DNA from: CAJQQK01 sp965224225
GTDB lineage: Bacteria > Pseudomonadota > Alphaproteobacteria > Rhizobiales > Hyphomicrobiaceae
Length of the DNA stretch: 64,000 nucleotides
Direction of reading: 5' to 3'
NCBI GenBank assembly: GCA_965224225.1
Contig: CBDCZF010000025.1
Span: forward strand, 1 to 64,000
Shown: piece by piece, positions 42,940 to 52,212 of the stretch
How positions within the stretch are numbered: position 1 is the stretch's first letter
Layout: each line of letters begins with the position of its first letter
The notes under the pieces: generated by a model
What the model was told of the DNA's origin: nothing
Seen by the model: only the letters and a program-made list of their open reading frames with translations
Databases searched by the model: none
Position numbers and translations under genes: made by a program

Positions 42940-43542
42940 TTACAGCGCACGTATCCAGAACTGCATGGCGTGGGGTGTTTCATCTGTGGCACCGATTTCG
43001 CGCCAGTCGTAGTTGCCGATCAGACCATCGATCTTTTCAAAGCCACGCTTGCGCCAGAAGGCGTCGAGCGGGCGATAGCCGGGTGGCTGGCGCGGATCCC
43101 GCGCGTCGCGGATCACACCGCAGAATGTGACATATTTGAACGTGCCGCCCCGCTCGTTGAGCGCCCGGGCGTGATCTTCGCGCCGATTGAAGAAAGCGTG
43201 TCCGATCCCTTGGCCGCGGTAGGGCTCGAGTAGAACGGATTCACCGCAATAAAAGACCTCTTCCGAGCGAAAGCCCCGGGCCTCGAACAGCGGCACGAAC
43301 TCGTCCGTATGCCCGATCAGCGGGGCGGCCGTTGCGGCACCAACCAGTTTGTCACCATCAAAGGCGGCGACAATGATCGCGTCGCTCGCCTCGGCAAAGG
43401 TCGCGAGATATTCGGCTTCGTAGTCGGCATTGCCGTCATAAACGTAGGGCCATTCGCGGAAAATGCCGAGGCGCAGGCGGCTCAATTCATCGAGGGCCGG
43501 TCGGATGGCGTCGCCGGTCAGCGTTTCCAAGCGGATGGTCAT
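42940..43542 (-). CDS. GNAT family N-acetyltransferase
   Basis: 200 residues. The acetyl-CoA binding motif A is seen in VFYCGESVLLEPYRGQGIGHAFFNRRE (the pyrophosphate loop RGQGIG near residue 110). The rest (WPYVYDGNADYEAEYLATF, PLDAFWRKRGFEKIDGL) is typical of a GNAT subgroup with unknown acceptor. It overlaps the end of the upstream deoxyribosyltransferase gene by 4 bp (ATGA), so the two are translationally coupled. Confidence 0.9.
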   Translation of the reverse strand: MTIRLETLTGDAIRPALDELSRLRLGIFREWPYVYDGNADYEAEYLATFAEASDAIIVAAFDGDKLVGAATAAPLIGHTDEFVPLFEARGFRSEEVFYCGESVLLEPYRGQGIGHAFFNRREDHARALNERGGTFKYVTFCGVIRDARDPRQPPGYRPLDAFWRKRGFEKIDGLIGNYDWREIGATDETPHAMQFWIRAL

Positions 43543-44138
43543 GGCGCTGCTCCCGTCCGCGTCCCGAGCAAGCGGGCTGCCTGTCGGACGGCCAAACGAA
43601 ACCCGGCAAGGTCGCGGCGCACGTCTCGGCGTTCATCGTTACCGTGGACATCGCCGCCGCTTTCCAGGACAGCAACCACCATCATCAGGTTGTCGGCAAG
43701 ATCGAACGCTTCGATGTTGACCTCTTCTGCATCGAAATCGCCGGCCGGCAGGCCGAGCGCGCGGATCTCTCGTGCGCGGGGTGCATAATTGCCGGGGGCG
43801 TTGGTGTAGGCGAATACCGGCCGGCCAAGGGCGCGCATGAAGCCCATTTCGTAGGCCGTGCCGGCATCCATCGAGGCGCCGCGAAACGGCGTCATGTTGG
43901 CGATCGCGGCATCAGAGCCACGCATCAATGCCTCGTTGGCAAGCGCGATCTTGCGCACCTGTTCGGTCTTGCTCAATCCGGCAAGGTCAAGCATGCCTTC
44001 GGCTGGCACCACACCCTCGAGCCCATGGTCGCGGCAGATTGCACACTTGGCCTCGCCAATGGCTTTGGCATCCGGCAAGAAGACATCGGGGCCTGCCAGG
44101 TATATGCGGGGACTACCGGCTCGCTCGATGTCAGTCAT
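43539..44138 (-). CDS. Nucleoside 2-deoxyribosyltransferase
   Basis: 199 residues. The N-terminus PRIYLAGPDVFLPDAKAIGE and the central RGASMDAGTAYEMGFMRALGRPVFAYTN (Glu nucleophile in DAGTAYEMG) are family hallmarks. It exchanges bases on 2-deoxyribonucleosides or hydrolyses nucleotides for base salvage in the cytoplasm. The C-terminal 40 residues are Arg-rich and not part of the fold. ATG 44138 is chosen; the longer frame lies in the upstream promoter region shared with the divergent oxygenase. Confidence 0.88.
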   Translation of the reverse strand: MTDIERAGSPRIYLAGPDVFLPDAKAIGEAKCAICRDHGLEGVVPAEGMLDLAGLSKTEQVRKIALANEALMRGSDAAIANMTPFRGASMDAGTAYEMGFMRALGRPVFAYTNAPGNYAPRAREIRALGLPAGDFDAEEVNIEAFDLADNLMMVVAVLESGGDVHGNDERRDVRRDLAGFRLAVRQAARLLGTRTGAAP

Positions 44139-44215
44139 TGGCGCCTCGTACCGTTGCTCAAGCTGTCGAGTGTCGTACAGCCAGAGCCTCTTTCTCTGCA
44201 ACAACAGGTCCGCCC

Positions 44216-44830
44216 GTGAGTACGATCGATCAGCTGTTTGTCACCAAGATTTACCGCACGACGCTGCGCGGCAAGCGGATTGCCAGGCTGAACCAAGATC
44301 TCCGCCGGGCAGGCGAGGTGCTTGCAGCCGACGATATCGCCGGCCAGGCCTGGTGTGAGCGGGAGGGTTATCAAGGCTATACTTCTTACGCCTCGCTCGA
44401 TGATCTGACCTGGCGCTTGCCCGAATTCGAAGAACTGCGCGGCGAACTTGATCCCCATGTCGCAGCCTTCGCCAAGGAGCTCGATTTCGATCTCGGCGGC
44501 AGACCGCTGGCACTCGACAGCATCTGGATCAATATCCTCGAGCCCGGCGGCCAGCACGCTGCCCACATCCATCCTCATTCCGTGATCAGCGGCACCTATT
44601 ACGTCGACGTTCCCGAGGGTGCCGCCGCCATTCGTTTCGAAGATCCCCGTCATGCCCTGATGATGGCAGCCCCACCGCGCAGGCGCCGTGCAGGGCGCGA
44701 GAACCAGCCGTTCGTGACGCTTGCCCCGAAGCCCGGCCTGCTGTTGCTATGGGAGAGCTGGCTGCGCCACGATGTGCCGGTCAACCGCGCTGCCGAGCCC
44801 CGCCTCAGTGTCAGTTTCAACTATGCCTGA
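44216..44830 (+). CDS. 2OG-Fe(II) oxygenase family protein (TIGR02466-type)
   Basis: 204 residues. The double-stranded beta helix shows the first iron ligands in HAAHIHPHSVISGTYYVDVP, and the distal His in ESWLRHDVPVN followed by the 2-oxoglutarate Arg in PRLSVSFN. Substrate unknown; relatives hydroxylate proteins or small molecules. A GTG start at 44216 opens the conserved part (STIDQLFVTKIYR); an upstream frame overlapping the divergent gene is not protein-like. Followed by a long inverted repeat. Confidence 0.82.
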   Translation: MSTIDQLFVTKIYRTTLRGKRIARLNQDLRRAGEVLAADDIAGQAWCEREGYQGYTSYASLDDLTWRLPEFEELRGELDPHVAAFAKELDFDLGGRPLALDSIWINILEPGGQHAAHIHPHSVISGTYYVDVPEGAAAIRFEDPRHALMMAAPPRRRRAGRENQPFVTLAPKPGLLLLWESWLRHDVPVNRAAEPRLSVSFNYA

Positions 44831-44895
44831 TGAGCTGGCACGCGTCCTTTAAGCTCGGACTTACCGACACCGGCCCGAACGAGTGATACCGCAAA

Positions 44896-45051
44896 CGCCC
44901 TATGCCCCTCACCCTATCCCCCGTGAAGTACGGGGGAGAGGGAACAGACCCGTCACTTGGCCTTCGGCAGCGCCAAAATGGCACGGCCGAATTCCCTCTC
45001 CCTGTAGCGCCACTTCGGCGCGTGCGGGGAGAGGGTGAGGGGCATAGGGCG
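44896..45051. repeat. Long inverted repeat, REP/MITE-like
   Basis: The 26-bp outer arms (44896-44921 and 45026-45051) match at 25 positions; the left arm begins CGCCCTATGCCCCTCACCC. Inside are a second hairpin CCCCCGT/ACGGGGG and the stem GCGCCACTTCGGCGC, flanked by repeated GGGAGAGGG blocks. It lies between converging genes and could serve as a bidirectional terminator. Motifs of this TGCCCCTCACCC type are widespread as dispersed repeats in proteobacterial genomes. Confidence 0.85.
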
Positions 45052-45072
45052 GTAACAGGCTGATTCTGAGTG

Positions 45073-45822
45073 TCAAATATCAACCGGTCCCAGGTTTCTT
45101 CCGATGAGAAACAGGCCGGCGATCATGAGCAGGACAAGTACGACTTGTTGGTAGCCGCGATCGCCGAGGCTACGGTAAACGCGGGCCCCGGCCCAGGCAC
45201 CGGCAATCGTTCCGGGCAGCGCTGCAGCCGTCGCGTAGCCGACCTCGATCGTCAGCAGGCCGTTTGCGCCGTGCGAGGCAAGCGCAACCAGGAGAATCGT
45301 CATGTTGAAGCCCTGGATGATGCTGCGCCGGCGCTCCTTGGACCAGCCGCGAACATCGGTCCAAATGATGTTGAGAACGCCGGAAAGCCCCGCGAGCCCG
45401 CCGAGCACGCCGCCGCCGAAGCCGATGAGAGCATCACCGGCTCGTCCCCCGGCATCGCTGCCTGCATGTTCGCGTCTGAGAAGAATGTAGAGCGAATAGG
45501 CTATGAGGAACATGCCGATGCCGAGCTTGAACGTTTCCGCATCGATCAGCCTGAGCAGCCAGGTGCCGATCGGCACGCCGAGCAATCCCGGCAAAATGAA
45601 CGGCCAGAGCCGCCGCCATTCGATCGAATGCCAGATCATCGGGAAGGTCTGGATCTGGGCGACGACCGAGCAGATGACCACGAGCGTGGCCGCAACGGCC
45701 GGCGATATGGCATTGAGCCAGAGGCCCATGGCCGTCAGCCCCGTGCCGAAGCCCGTCAGGCCGTTGACCAGGCCGCCGGCCAGGGCGCCGAGGAACACCA
45801 GGATGATCTGTTCAACCGCCAT
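45073..45822 (-). CDS. Sulfite exporter TauE/SafE family permease
   Basis: 249 residues with seven to eight membrane helices and the two-fold internal pattern of the family: FLGALAGGLVNGLTGFGTGL in the first half and FGGGVLGGLAGLSGVLNIIW in the second. Such permeases move sulfur-containing or organic anions. The ATG at 45822 gives a membrane-ready N-terminus; the TTG-started longer frame adds 17 residues. The gene is divergent from nadE (about 120 bp). Confidence 0.9.
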   Translation of the reverse strand: MAVEQIILVFLGALAGGLVNGLTGFGTGLTAMGLWLNAISPAVAATLVVICSVVAQIQTFPMIWHSIEWRRLWPFILPGLLGVPIGTWLLRLIDAETFKLGIGMFLIAYSLYILLRREHAGSDAGGRAGDALIGFGGGVLGGLAGLSGVLNIIWTDVRGWSKERRRSIIQGFNMTILLVALASHGANGLLTIEVGYATAAALPGTIAGAWAGARVYRSLGDRGYQQVVLVLLMIAGLFLIGRNLGPVDI

Positions 45823-45941
45823 AGCAGCCCGCCCGTATCGCGCTGAGAGTTGTTCGATAGTCGGACGCTGCAATCAGCGCCGTTGATGGTGCCGACTGAA
45901 CCGCATTGCGCGCTGCCTACCAACCCCACTAAAGTCGCCTC

Positions 45942-47615
45942 ATGACAGACATCACGCCGCCTGACAAACTGCGCATCGCGCTCGCCCAGCTCAACGCCGA
46001 CGTCGGAGATATCGACGGCAACGCCGAACGCGCCCTCGAGGCCTGGCGCGAGGCCAAGGCGGGCGGTTGCGATGTCGTACTGTTTCCCGAATTGTTCATA
46101 ACCGGTTATCCGCCGGAGGATCTGGTCCTGAAGCCCGCGTTTGCGGCCGCCGCACGCGCTGCAACGGAAACACTCGCCGGCCACACCGCCGACGGGCCGG
46201 CGATCATCATCGGCGTGGTCTGGCCCGAGGAGGGCAAGGTCTACAACGCGGTCGCCCATCTCGATGGCGGCGAGGTGCGCGGCCTGCGCTACAAGGTCGA
46301 TCTACCGAACTACGGCGTGTTCGATGAAAAGCGCGTGTTCGAACCGGGCCCGCTGCCCGGGCCGTTCGATGTCCGAGGCGTGCGCATCGGCGTTCCGATT
46401 TGCGAGGATATCTGGACCGATGAGGTCACCGAGTGCCTTGCTGAATGCGGCGCCGAAATGCTCCTGGTGCCCAACGGTTCTCCGTTCGATTGGGACAAGA
46501 ACGATGTCCGTCTCAACGTCGCAGTCGCCCGGGTCAAGGAGACCAGTCTGCCGCTTGCCTATCTGAACCGGGTCGGCGGCCAGGATGAACTGGTCTTCGA
46601 TGGCGCCTCATTCATTCTCAACCCCGATGCCGGCCTGGTCCACCAGTTCCCCGACTGGCGCGAGATGGTCGTCATGACGGATTGGCAGCGCGGCGCCGAC
46701 GGCTGGTGGTGTGCGCCCGGCGAACGTGCCGTGCTGGATGAGGGCGATGCTGCCGCCTATGCCGCCTGCGTGCTGGGCTTGCGTGACTACGTCAACAAGA
46801 ACGGCTTTCCAGGCGTCGTGCTCGGCCTTTCAGGCGGCATCGATTCAGCCCTGGTGGCGGCAATGAGCGTCGATGCGCTGGGTCCTGAGCGCGTGCACTG
46901 CGTGATGCTGCCCTACCGCTACACGTCGGAGGAAAGCCTCGCCGATGCAGCCGCCTGCGCCAAGGCGCTCGGCGTGCGCTATGACATCGTGGCCATCGAA
47001 AAGCCGGTTGAAGGCTTTCTCGACGCGCTCTCGGAGCTCTTTGCCGGGAGTGAGCCGGGCATCACCGAGGAGAACGTCCAGAGCCGGGCGCGCGGCTCGA
47101 TCCTGATGGCGATCTCGAACAAGTTTGGCACGATGCTGGTTACGACCGGCAACAAAAGCGAGATGTCGGTCGGCTACGCCACACTCTACGGCGATATGAA
47201 CGGCGGCTACAACCCGATCAAGGACCTCTACAAGACCGAGGTCTACCGGATCTCGGCCTGGCGCAATCAGAGCCGTCCGTCCGGAGCGCTAGGGCCCGCT
47301 GGCGAGGTGATCCCGGCCAATATCCTGAGCAAGGCCCCGACCGCGGAACTTCGCGAAAACCAGACCGACCAGGACAGCCTGCCCGAGTACGATGTTCTCG
47401 ATGACATCCTGCGTTCATTGGTCGAGCGCGAACAGTCTCTGGCCGAGATCATTTCACGCGGCCACGATCCCGAGACGGTCAAAAAGGTCGAGCGCCTGCT
47501 ATATATTGCTGAATATAAGCGCCGCCAGGCAGCGCCGGGTGTCAAGATTTCAAGCCGCAACTTCGGCCGTGACCGGCGCTATCCGATCACCAACCGGTTT
47601 CGTGAGAAGGTCTGA
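45942..47615 (+). CDS. nadE: Glutamine-dependent NAD+ synthetase
   Basis: 557 residues. An N-terminal nitrilase-type amidase (residues 1-260) has the Glu in VLFPELFITGYPPEDL, the Lys in YKVDLPNYGVFDEKRVF and the Cys in VPICEDIWTDE. The C-terminal ATP pyrophosphatase domain begins with GVVLGLSGGIDSALVAAM (P-loop SGGIDS) and includes TTGNKSEMSVGYATLYGDMNGGYN. It amidates nicotinic acid adenine dinucleotide using glutamine-derived ammonia, the last step of NAD synthesis. Length is normal. Confidence 0.95.
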   Translation: MTDITPPDKLRIALAQLNADVGDIDGNAERALEAWREAKAGGCDVVLFPELFITGYPPEDLVLKPAFAAAARAATETLAGHTADGPAIIIGVVWPEEGKVYNAVAHLDGGEVRGLRYKVDLPNYGVFDEKRVFEPGPLPGPFDVRGVRIGVPICEDIWTDEVTECLAECGAEMLLVPNGSPFDWDKNDVRLNVAVARVKETSLPLAYLNRVGGQDELVFDGASFILNPDAGLVHQFPDWREMVVMTDWQRGADGWWCAPGERAVLDEGDAAAYAACVLGLRDYVNKNGFPGVVLGLSGGIDSALVAAMSVDALGPERVHCVMLPYRYTSEESLADAAACAKALGVRYDIVAIEKPVEGFLDALSELFAGSEPGITEENVQSRARGSILMAISNKFGTMLVTTGNKSEMSVGYATLYGDMNGGYNPIKDLYKTEVYRISAWRNQSRPSGALGPAGEVIPANILSKAPTAELRENQTDQDSLPEYDVLDDILRSLVEREQSLAEIISRGHDPETVKKVERLLYIAEYKRRQAAPGVKISSRNFGRDRRYPITNRFREKV

Positions 47616-47633
47616 TCACCATCCGCGAAGGCG

Positions 47634-48689
47634 CTACCGGCTCTTGCGCAACGGCGTGAGGCTGTCTTGTTCGGCCGGGACGGGGGCAGGCGCCGGTGAT
47701 GCAGCAGCGGACTGCGCGCTGCCTTCCGGTAAAAACTCTGCCGCTTTGCACGAACAGCCAGGCACAAACTCCTTGCGATAGCGGAAGGCCGTGCGCAGCA
47801 TCGTATAGGGCTGCTGCGTGCGTTGCGAGACCATCTGGTCGATCGAGCCGCCGGGGTTCTGGTGGAAATATAGCTCGGTCGGTGCCGCGCAACGCGACTG
47901 GCAGACATCGGCATCACGCGGGAAGTGATTGGGCAGCGTCGAGAAGCTCACCGGAAAGTAGTAGCCGTCGCAAAGCCTGACGCACAGCGTGCGGTAGGTC
48001 GCAAACGGCAGGCCGCCGAACAGGTTGCCTTGGCCCTGCGGCACGTCGCCGTCGTTATCCTGCCAGAAGTTAGTGAACGGGTCGCGGCGCCGCGCCTCGC
48101 GCTGATAGTCGGCACCGCAGCCGTTGCGTGCGAGCGCCCGTACGATCTCGTCCTGACGCGACCGGTCATCGCCGGAACGGAAATCGCGCAACTCTGTCGA
48201 AAGTCGCTGGACCTGCGTTTCTGCCTGCCGGAAATCGCGGTCGAGCTGATGACAGCGCCGCGAAGGCTTTAGGCTGCGGGTGAAGAGGAATGTCTCATAG
48301 CAGCTGCGCCGGTCGAGTTCTCGCTCGAGACGGCGGTATTGGCGCTCGGCCTGGCGCAGATCGTCCCGCATGCGTCGGATCGTATCGCCGGCATTCGTGC
48401 GCCGCTGCGCATCGAGCGCGAGTTGCTGCTCAAGCTGTAGACAGATCGAGCCGCGCCCCGGTGCCTGGTAGGGCTGGTTAAACTGACTGCCACCAGGGAC
48501 GCCGGTGTAGCCGGGAGCAGGCTCGGGGCGCCGCGCCGGACGCGGGCGCCGTGGTTCGGTTTCACGCGTCGCCCAGGGCAGCCAGCTTTGCGCCGATGCC
48601 TGGCCGGACATGAACGTCGGGGCTGCCGCGATCACTGCAATCGCCGCAACGAACAGCCACCAAATTGTGCGCGCCTGCAACACGGGCAT
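47634..48689 (-). CDS. DUF2865 domain exported protein
   Basis: 351 residues. An N-terminal hydrophobic signal (IWWLFVAAIAVIAAAPTFMSG) is followed by a Pro/Arg-rich linker, a helical, probably coiled-coil part (about 85-180, AERQYRRLERELDRRSCYE) and the conserved DUF2865 block RLCDGYYFPVSFSTLPNHF, then DVCQSRCAAPTELYFHQNPGG with several cysteines. Function unknown, alphaproteobacterial. The ATG at 48689 gives the signal peptide; the frame upstream is not protein-like. It converges with nadE. Confidence 0.85.
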   Translation of the reverse strand: MPVLQARTIWWLFVAAIAVIAAAPTFMSGQASAQSWLPWATRETEPRRPRPARRPEPAPGYTGVPGGSQFNQPYQAPGRGSICLQLEQQLALDAQRRTNAGDTIRRMRDDLRQAERQYRRLERELDRRSCYETFLFTRSLKPSRRCHQLDRDFRQAETQVQRLSTELRDFRSGDDRSRQDEIVRALARNGCGADYQREARRRDPFTNFWQDNDGDVPQGQGNLFGGLPFATYRTLCVRLCDGYYFPVSFSTLPNHFPRDADVCQSRCAAPTELYFHQNPGGSIDQMVSQRTQQPYTMLRTAFRYRKEFVPGCSCKAAEFLPEGSAQSAAASPAPAPVPAEQDSLTPLRKSR

Positions 48690-49043
48690 TGATCCATCGG
48701 TATTCTTCGGGCGCCATTGATCGCTGATTGCTGATCTTGGGCCGCTGGTCATCCGTCGACGTAATCTCCGGCGTATGGCGCCATTACAGCACAAATAGGG
48801 CGTGTCGGCAGATGCCTCAACCGGATAATCGACAGTATTCGCGCTATGCACGACGGCAGTGCTTGACGAAACCGGCACCTGACAGGCATAAGGCCGATCA
48901 TGAGTTTCAATCAGCCGATACCACTGCCGTGTCGATGCGGCATTTCGATTACCAGCTAGTCATAGCACGCTGGCGCGCGGCCTGATTCTCACCTTACGCA
49001 TTGGAACCAGAAACGCCCCGCCGGCCGGCCAGGGAGCGTTTAC

Positions 49044-50450
49044 GTGAACGCCAGTCATCCAGACCAGTCGATCCAGTTTTACGACACATTGACCCGGAGC
49101 AAGGTCGATTTTGCGCCGGACAATCCGGAAAACGTGCGCATGTACGTTTGCGGTCCAACGGTTTACGACCGCGCCCACATCGGCAACGCGCGTCCGATTA
49201 TCGTCTTCGACGTCGTCTTTCGGCTGCTGCGCCAGTATTACGGCGCTGAGCATGTGACGTATGCCCGCAACATCACCGACGTCGACGACAAGATCAACGC
49301 CCGCGCCAGCGAACGAGGCGTTTCGATCCAGGAGCTGACCGAGCAAACGATAGCCGAATTCCACGCCGATATTACCGAATTAGGTGTACTCGAGCCAACA
49401 GTCGAGCCGCGCGCCACCGGGCACATCGAAGAGATGAAGGCGATGTGCGAGGAACTGGTCGCCAAAGACCATGCCTATGTGGCTGAGGGCCATGTGCTGT
49501 TCTCGGTGTCCTCGATGGCCGACTATGGCCAGCTTTCGGGCCGCTCGACCGATGAGCTCATGGCCGGCGCTCGCGTCGATGTCGCCCCTTACAAGCGCGA
49601 TCCGATGGACTTCGTGCTCTGGAAACCGTCCAAGGCCGGCGAACCGTCTTGGCCGAGTCCGTGCGGCATCGAGCAAGAGGGGCGGCCCGGCTGGCACATC
49701 GAATGCTCGGCGATGTCGGCGCGTCACCTGGGCAAAGTCTTCGACATTCACGGCGGCGGCATCGACCTCGTGTTCCCGCATCACGAAAACGAGGTTGCCC
49801 AGTCGCGCTCGGTGCACGGTACGCCGCGGATGGCCAAGGTATGGATGCATAACGGCTTCCTGCAGGTCGAGGGCGAGAAGATGTCGAAGTCACTCGGCAA
49901 CTTCATCACGATTCGCGAGGCGCTCGATGAGGCGCCGGGCGAGGCGAACCGGCTCGCGATGCTTGCGACGCACTACCGTCAGCCGATCAACTGGACACGC
50001 AAGGGTGTTGCCGAGGCGCGCCGCACGCTCGATCACTGGTATGAGCTGACTGAGGGCCTACCAGCTGATGGACCGGTTTGCGCAGACGTGCTCGATGCTC
50101 TGCGCGATGATCTCAACACGCCGAAAGCGATTGCCGCCCTGCACGAATTGCGCTCGGCAGCCGCCAAGGGCGCCAGGCCGGCGGCGGCCTGCCTCAAGGC
50201 ATCGGCACAATTGCTCGGCCTCCTGCAACTCACGCGAGCGGACTGGCTGGCCTGGCGGCCGGCCGCCGTTGAACTCGATGAGACCCGCATAGGCGATCTG
50301 ATCAGCCTGCGCCTGGCCGCCCGCAAGGCGAAGGACTGGCCGGAATGCGACCGCATTCGCGACGAGCTGATGGCCATGGGCATACAACTCAAGGACGGTA
50401 AGGATCCGGCAACCGGTGAACCGACCACGACTTGGGAAGTCGGCCGCTAA
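49044..50450 (+). CDS. cysS: Cysteinyl-tRNA synthetase
   Basis: 468 residues, class I. The zinc Cys and HIGH-type motif occur together in YVCGPTVYDRAHIGNARP; further zinc ligands lie in HIECSAMS and HGGGIDLVFPHHENE; the KMSKS loop is EKMSKSLGNF. It charges tRNA-Cys in the cytoplasm. Normal length, standard ATG at 49044. The gene leads a probable unit with cimA 100 bp downstream. Confidence 0.96.
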   Translation: MNASHPDQSIQFYDTLTRSKVDFAPDNPENVRMYVCGPTVYDRAHIGNARPIIVFDVVFRLLRQYYGAEHVTYARNITDVDDKINARASERGVSIQELTEQTIAEFHADITELGVLEPTVEPRATGHIEEMKAMCEELVAKDHAYVAEGHVLFSVSSMADYGQLSGRSTDELMAGARVDVAPYKRDPMDFVLWKPSKAGEPSWPSPCGIEQEGRPGWHIECSAMSARHLGKVFDIHGGGIDLVFPHHENEVAQSRSVHGTPRMAKVWMHNGFLQVEGEKMSKSLGNFITIREALDEAPGEANRLAMLATHYRQPINWTRKGVAEARRTLDHWYELTEGLPADGPVCADVLDALRDDLNTPKAIAALHELRSAAAKGARPAAACLKASAQLLGLLQLTRADWLAWRPAAVELDETRIGDLISLRLAARKAKDWPECDRIRDELMAMGIQLKDGKDPATGEPTTTWEVGR

Positions 50451-50550
50451 GCGCGTCAGGGCGCGCGCCGAAGAGTGGTTATCAAATTAGAAACGTCGGG
50501 CGGTCAAAATGGGCGGGCCCGTAAACCAACGGATAAGTTCGAGTAGCACC

Positions 50551-52212
50551 ATGAGCACACCCTTCGGCAAGGAACGCCTTTACATTTTCGATACCACGCT
50601 GCGGGACGGAGCCCAGACGACAGGCATCGACTTCTCGGTCGCCGACAAGGTGCGCATTGCCGAGGTACTCGATGAACTAGGTATCGATTACATCGAAGGC
50701 GGTTATCCGGGTGCCAACCAGACCGACACCGAATTCTTCGCCAATCCGCCGTCTTTCAAGCATGCCAAGTTCACCGCCTTCGGCATGACCAAGCGAGCCG
50801 GGCGATCGGTCTCCAACGATGCGGGCTTTCAGGAAACGCTCAGAGCCGAGGTCGATGCGGTGTGCCTGGTGGCCAAGGCCTGGGACTATCACGTCCGCGT
50901 CGCGCTGCAGACGACCAACGAAGAAAATCTCGACGGTATACGCCAGTCCGTCGAAGCGCTCTGCGCCGCCGGCCGCGAGGCGATGATCGATTGCGAGCAT
51001 TTCTTCGACGGCTACAAGTCCAATCGGGACTACGCGATGGCGGTGGCGCGGACGGCCTATGAGGCAGGGGCCCGCTGGGTCGTGCTGTGCGACACCAACG
51101 GGGGTACCTTGCCGCACGAGGTCGAAGCGATCGTCGGCGAGTTGCTCACCGTCGTGCCCGGCAGCCATGTCGGTATGCACGCCCATAACGATACCGAGAA
51201 TGCCGTTGCCAACACGCTGGCTGCAGTTCGTGCCGGTGCCCGCCAGATCCAGGGCACGATGAACGGCATTGGCGAGCGCTGCGGCAACGCCAATTTGACA
51301 TCGATCATTCCGACCCTGCTTCTGAAGAGCGAATTCGCTGATCGCTTCGAGGTCAACGTCACGCCCGAACGCCTGCAGCGCTTGACGCATGCCAGCCGCG
51401 TTCTCGATGAGATCGTCAACCGCTCACCGAACCGCCAGGCGCCCTATGTGGGCGAAAGCGCGTTTGCAACCAAGGCCGGCATTCACGCCTCTGCGATCCT
51501 CAAAGAGCCCGAGACCTACGAGCACGTTGCGCCCGAACTGGTCGGTAATCAGCGCCGTGTGCTGGTCTCGGACCAGGCCGGCAAGTCGAACATCCTCGCT
51601 GAACTTGAACGGGTCGGCATCAAGATCCCTAAAGACGATCATCGCGTCACCCAGTTGCTCGACGAGGTCAAGCAGCGCGAGGCGCTCGGCTATGCCTACG
51701 AGGGGGCAGATGCATCGTTCGAACTGCTTGCGCGGCGCATCATGGGGGACGTGCCCAAATATTTCAGCGTCGACTCGTTCCGCGTGATGGTCGAGAAGCG
51801 CCACAATGCGGTCGGCAACCTTGTCACGGTCTCGGAAGCAACAGTTAAAGTATTCGTCGACGGTGATGATGAGCCTTTGTGGTCCGTCGCCGAAGGTAAC
51901 GGCCCGGTCAACGCCCTCGATCAGGCCCTGCGCAAGGACCTCGGCCGGTTCCAAAAGCATATCGAACCGGTGGAATTGGTCGACTACAAGGTGCGCATCC
52001 TGACGGGCGGCACCGAGGCCGTGACGCGGGTTCTGGTCGAATCCTGCGACACGGCAACCGCCGAGCGCTGGGTAACCGTTGGTGTGTCGACCAACATCGT
52101 CGATGCCAGTTTCGAAGCGCTGCTCGATTCGATCAACTACAAGCTCTTACGCGATGGGGCGAAGCTTTCCATGCCGGTCAATCGCGCTGAAGCTGAGCGA
52201 GCAGATGCCTGA
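50551..52212 (+). CDS. cimA: Citramalate synthase
   Basis: 553 residues of the LeuA-like family. The catalytic barrel opens with LYIFDTTLRDGAQTTGIDFS, has the metal-binding HAHNDTENAVAN and GTMNGIGERCGNANL, and the C-terminal regulatory domain includes VRILTGGTEAVTRVLVES. It condenses pyruvate with acetyl-CoA to citramalate for isoleucine synthesis without threonine. The frame begins 14 codons earlier, but ATG 50551 fits the family. The last 35 bp overlap the converging meaB gene. Confidence 0.93.
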   Translation: MSTPFGKERLYIFDTTLRDGAQTTGIDFSVADKVRIAEVLDELGIDYIEGGYPGANQTDTEFFANPPSFKHAKFTAFGMTKRAGRSVSNDAGFQETLRAEVDAVCLVAKAWDYHVRVALQTTNEENLDGIRQSVEALCAAGREAMIDCEHFFDGYKSNRDYAMAVARTAYEAGARWVVLCDTNGGTLPHEVEAIVGELLTVVPGSHVGMHAHNDTENAVANTLAAVRAGARQIQGTMNGIGERCGNANLTSIIPTLLLKSEFADRFEVNVTPERLQRLTHASRVLDEIVNRSPNRQAPYVGESAFATKAGIHASAILKEPETYEHVAPELVGNQRRVLVSDQAGKSNILAELERVGIKIPKDDHRVTQLLDEVKQREALGYAYEGADASFELLARRIMGDVPKYFSVDSFRVMVEKRHNAVGNLVTVSEATVKVFVDGDDEPLWSVAEGNGPVNALDQALRKDLGRFQKHIEPVELVDYKVRILTGGTEAVTRVLVESCDTATAERWVTVGVSTNIVDASFEALLDSINYKLLRDGAKLSMPVNRAEAERADA

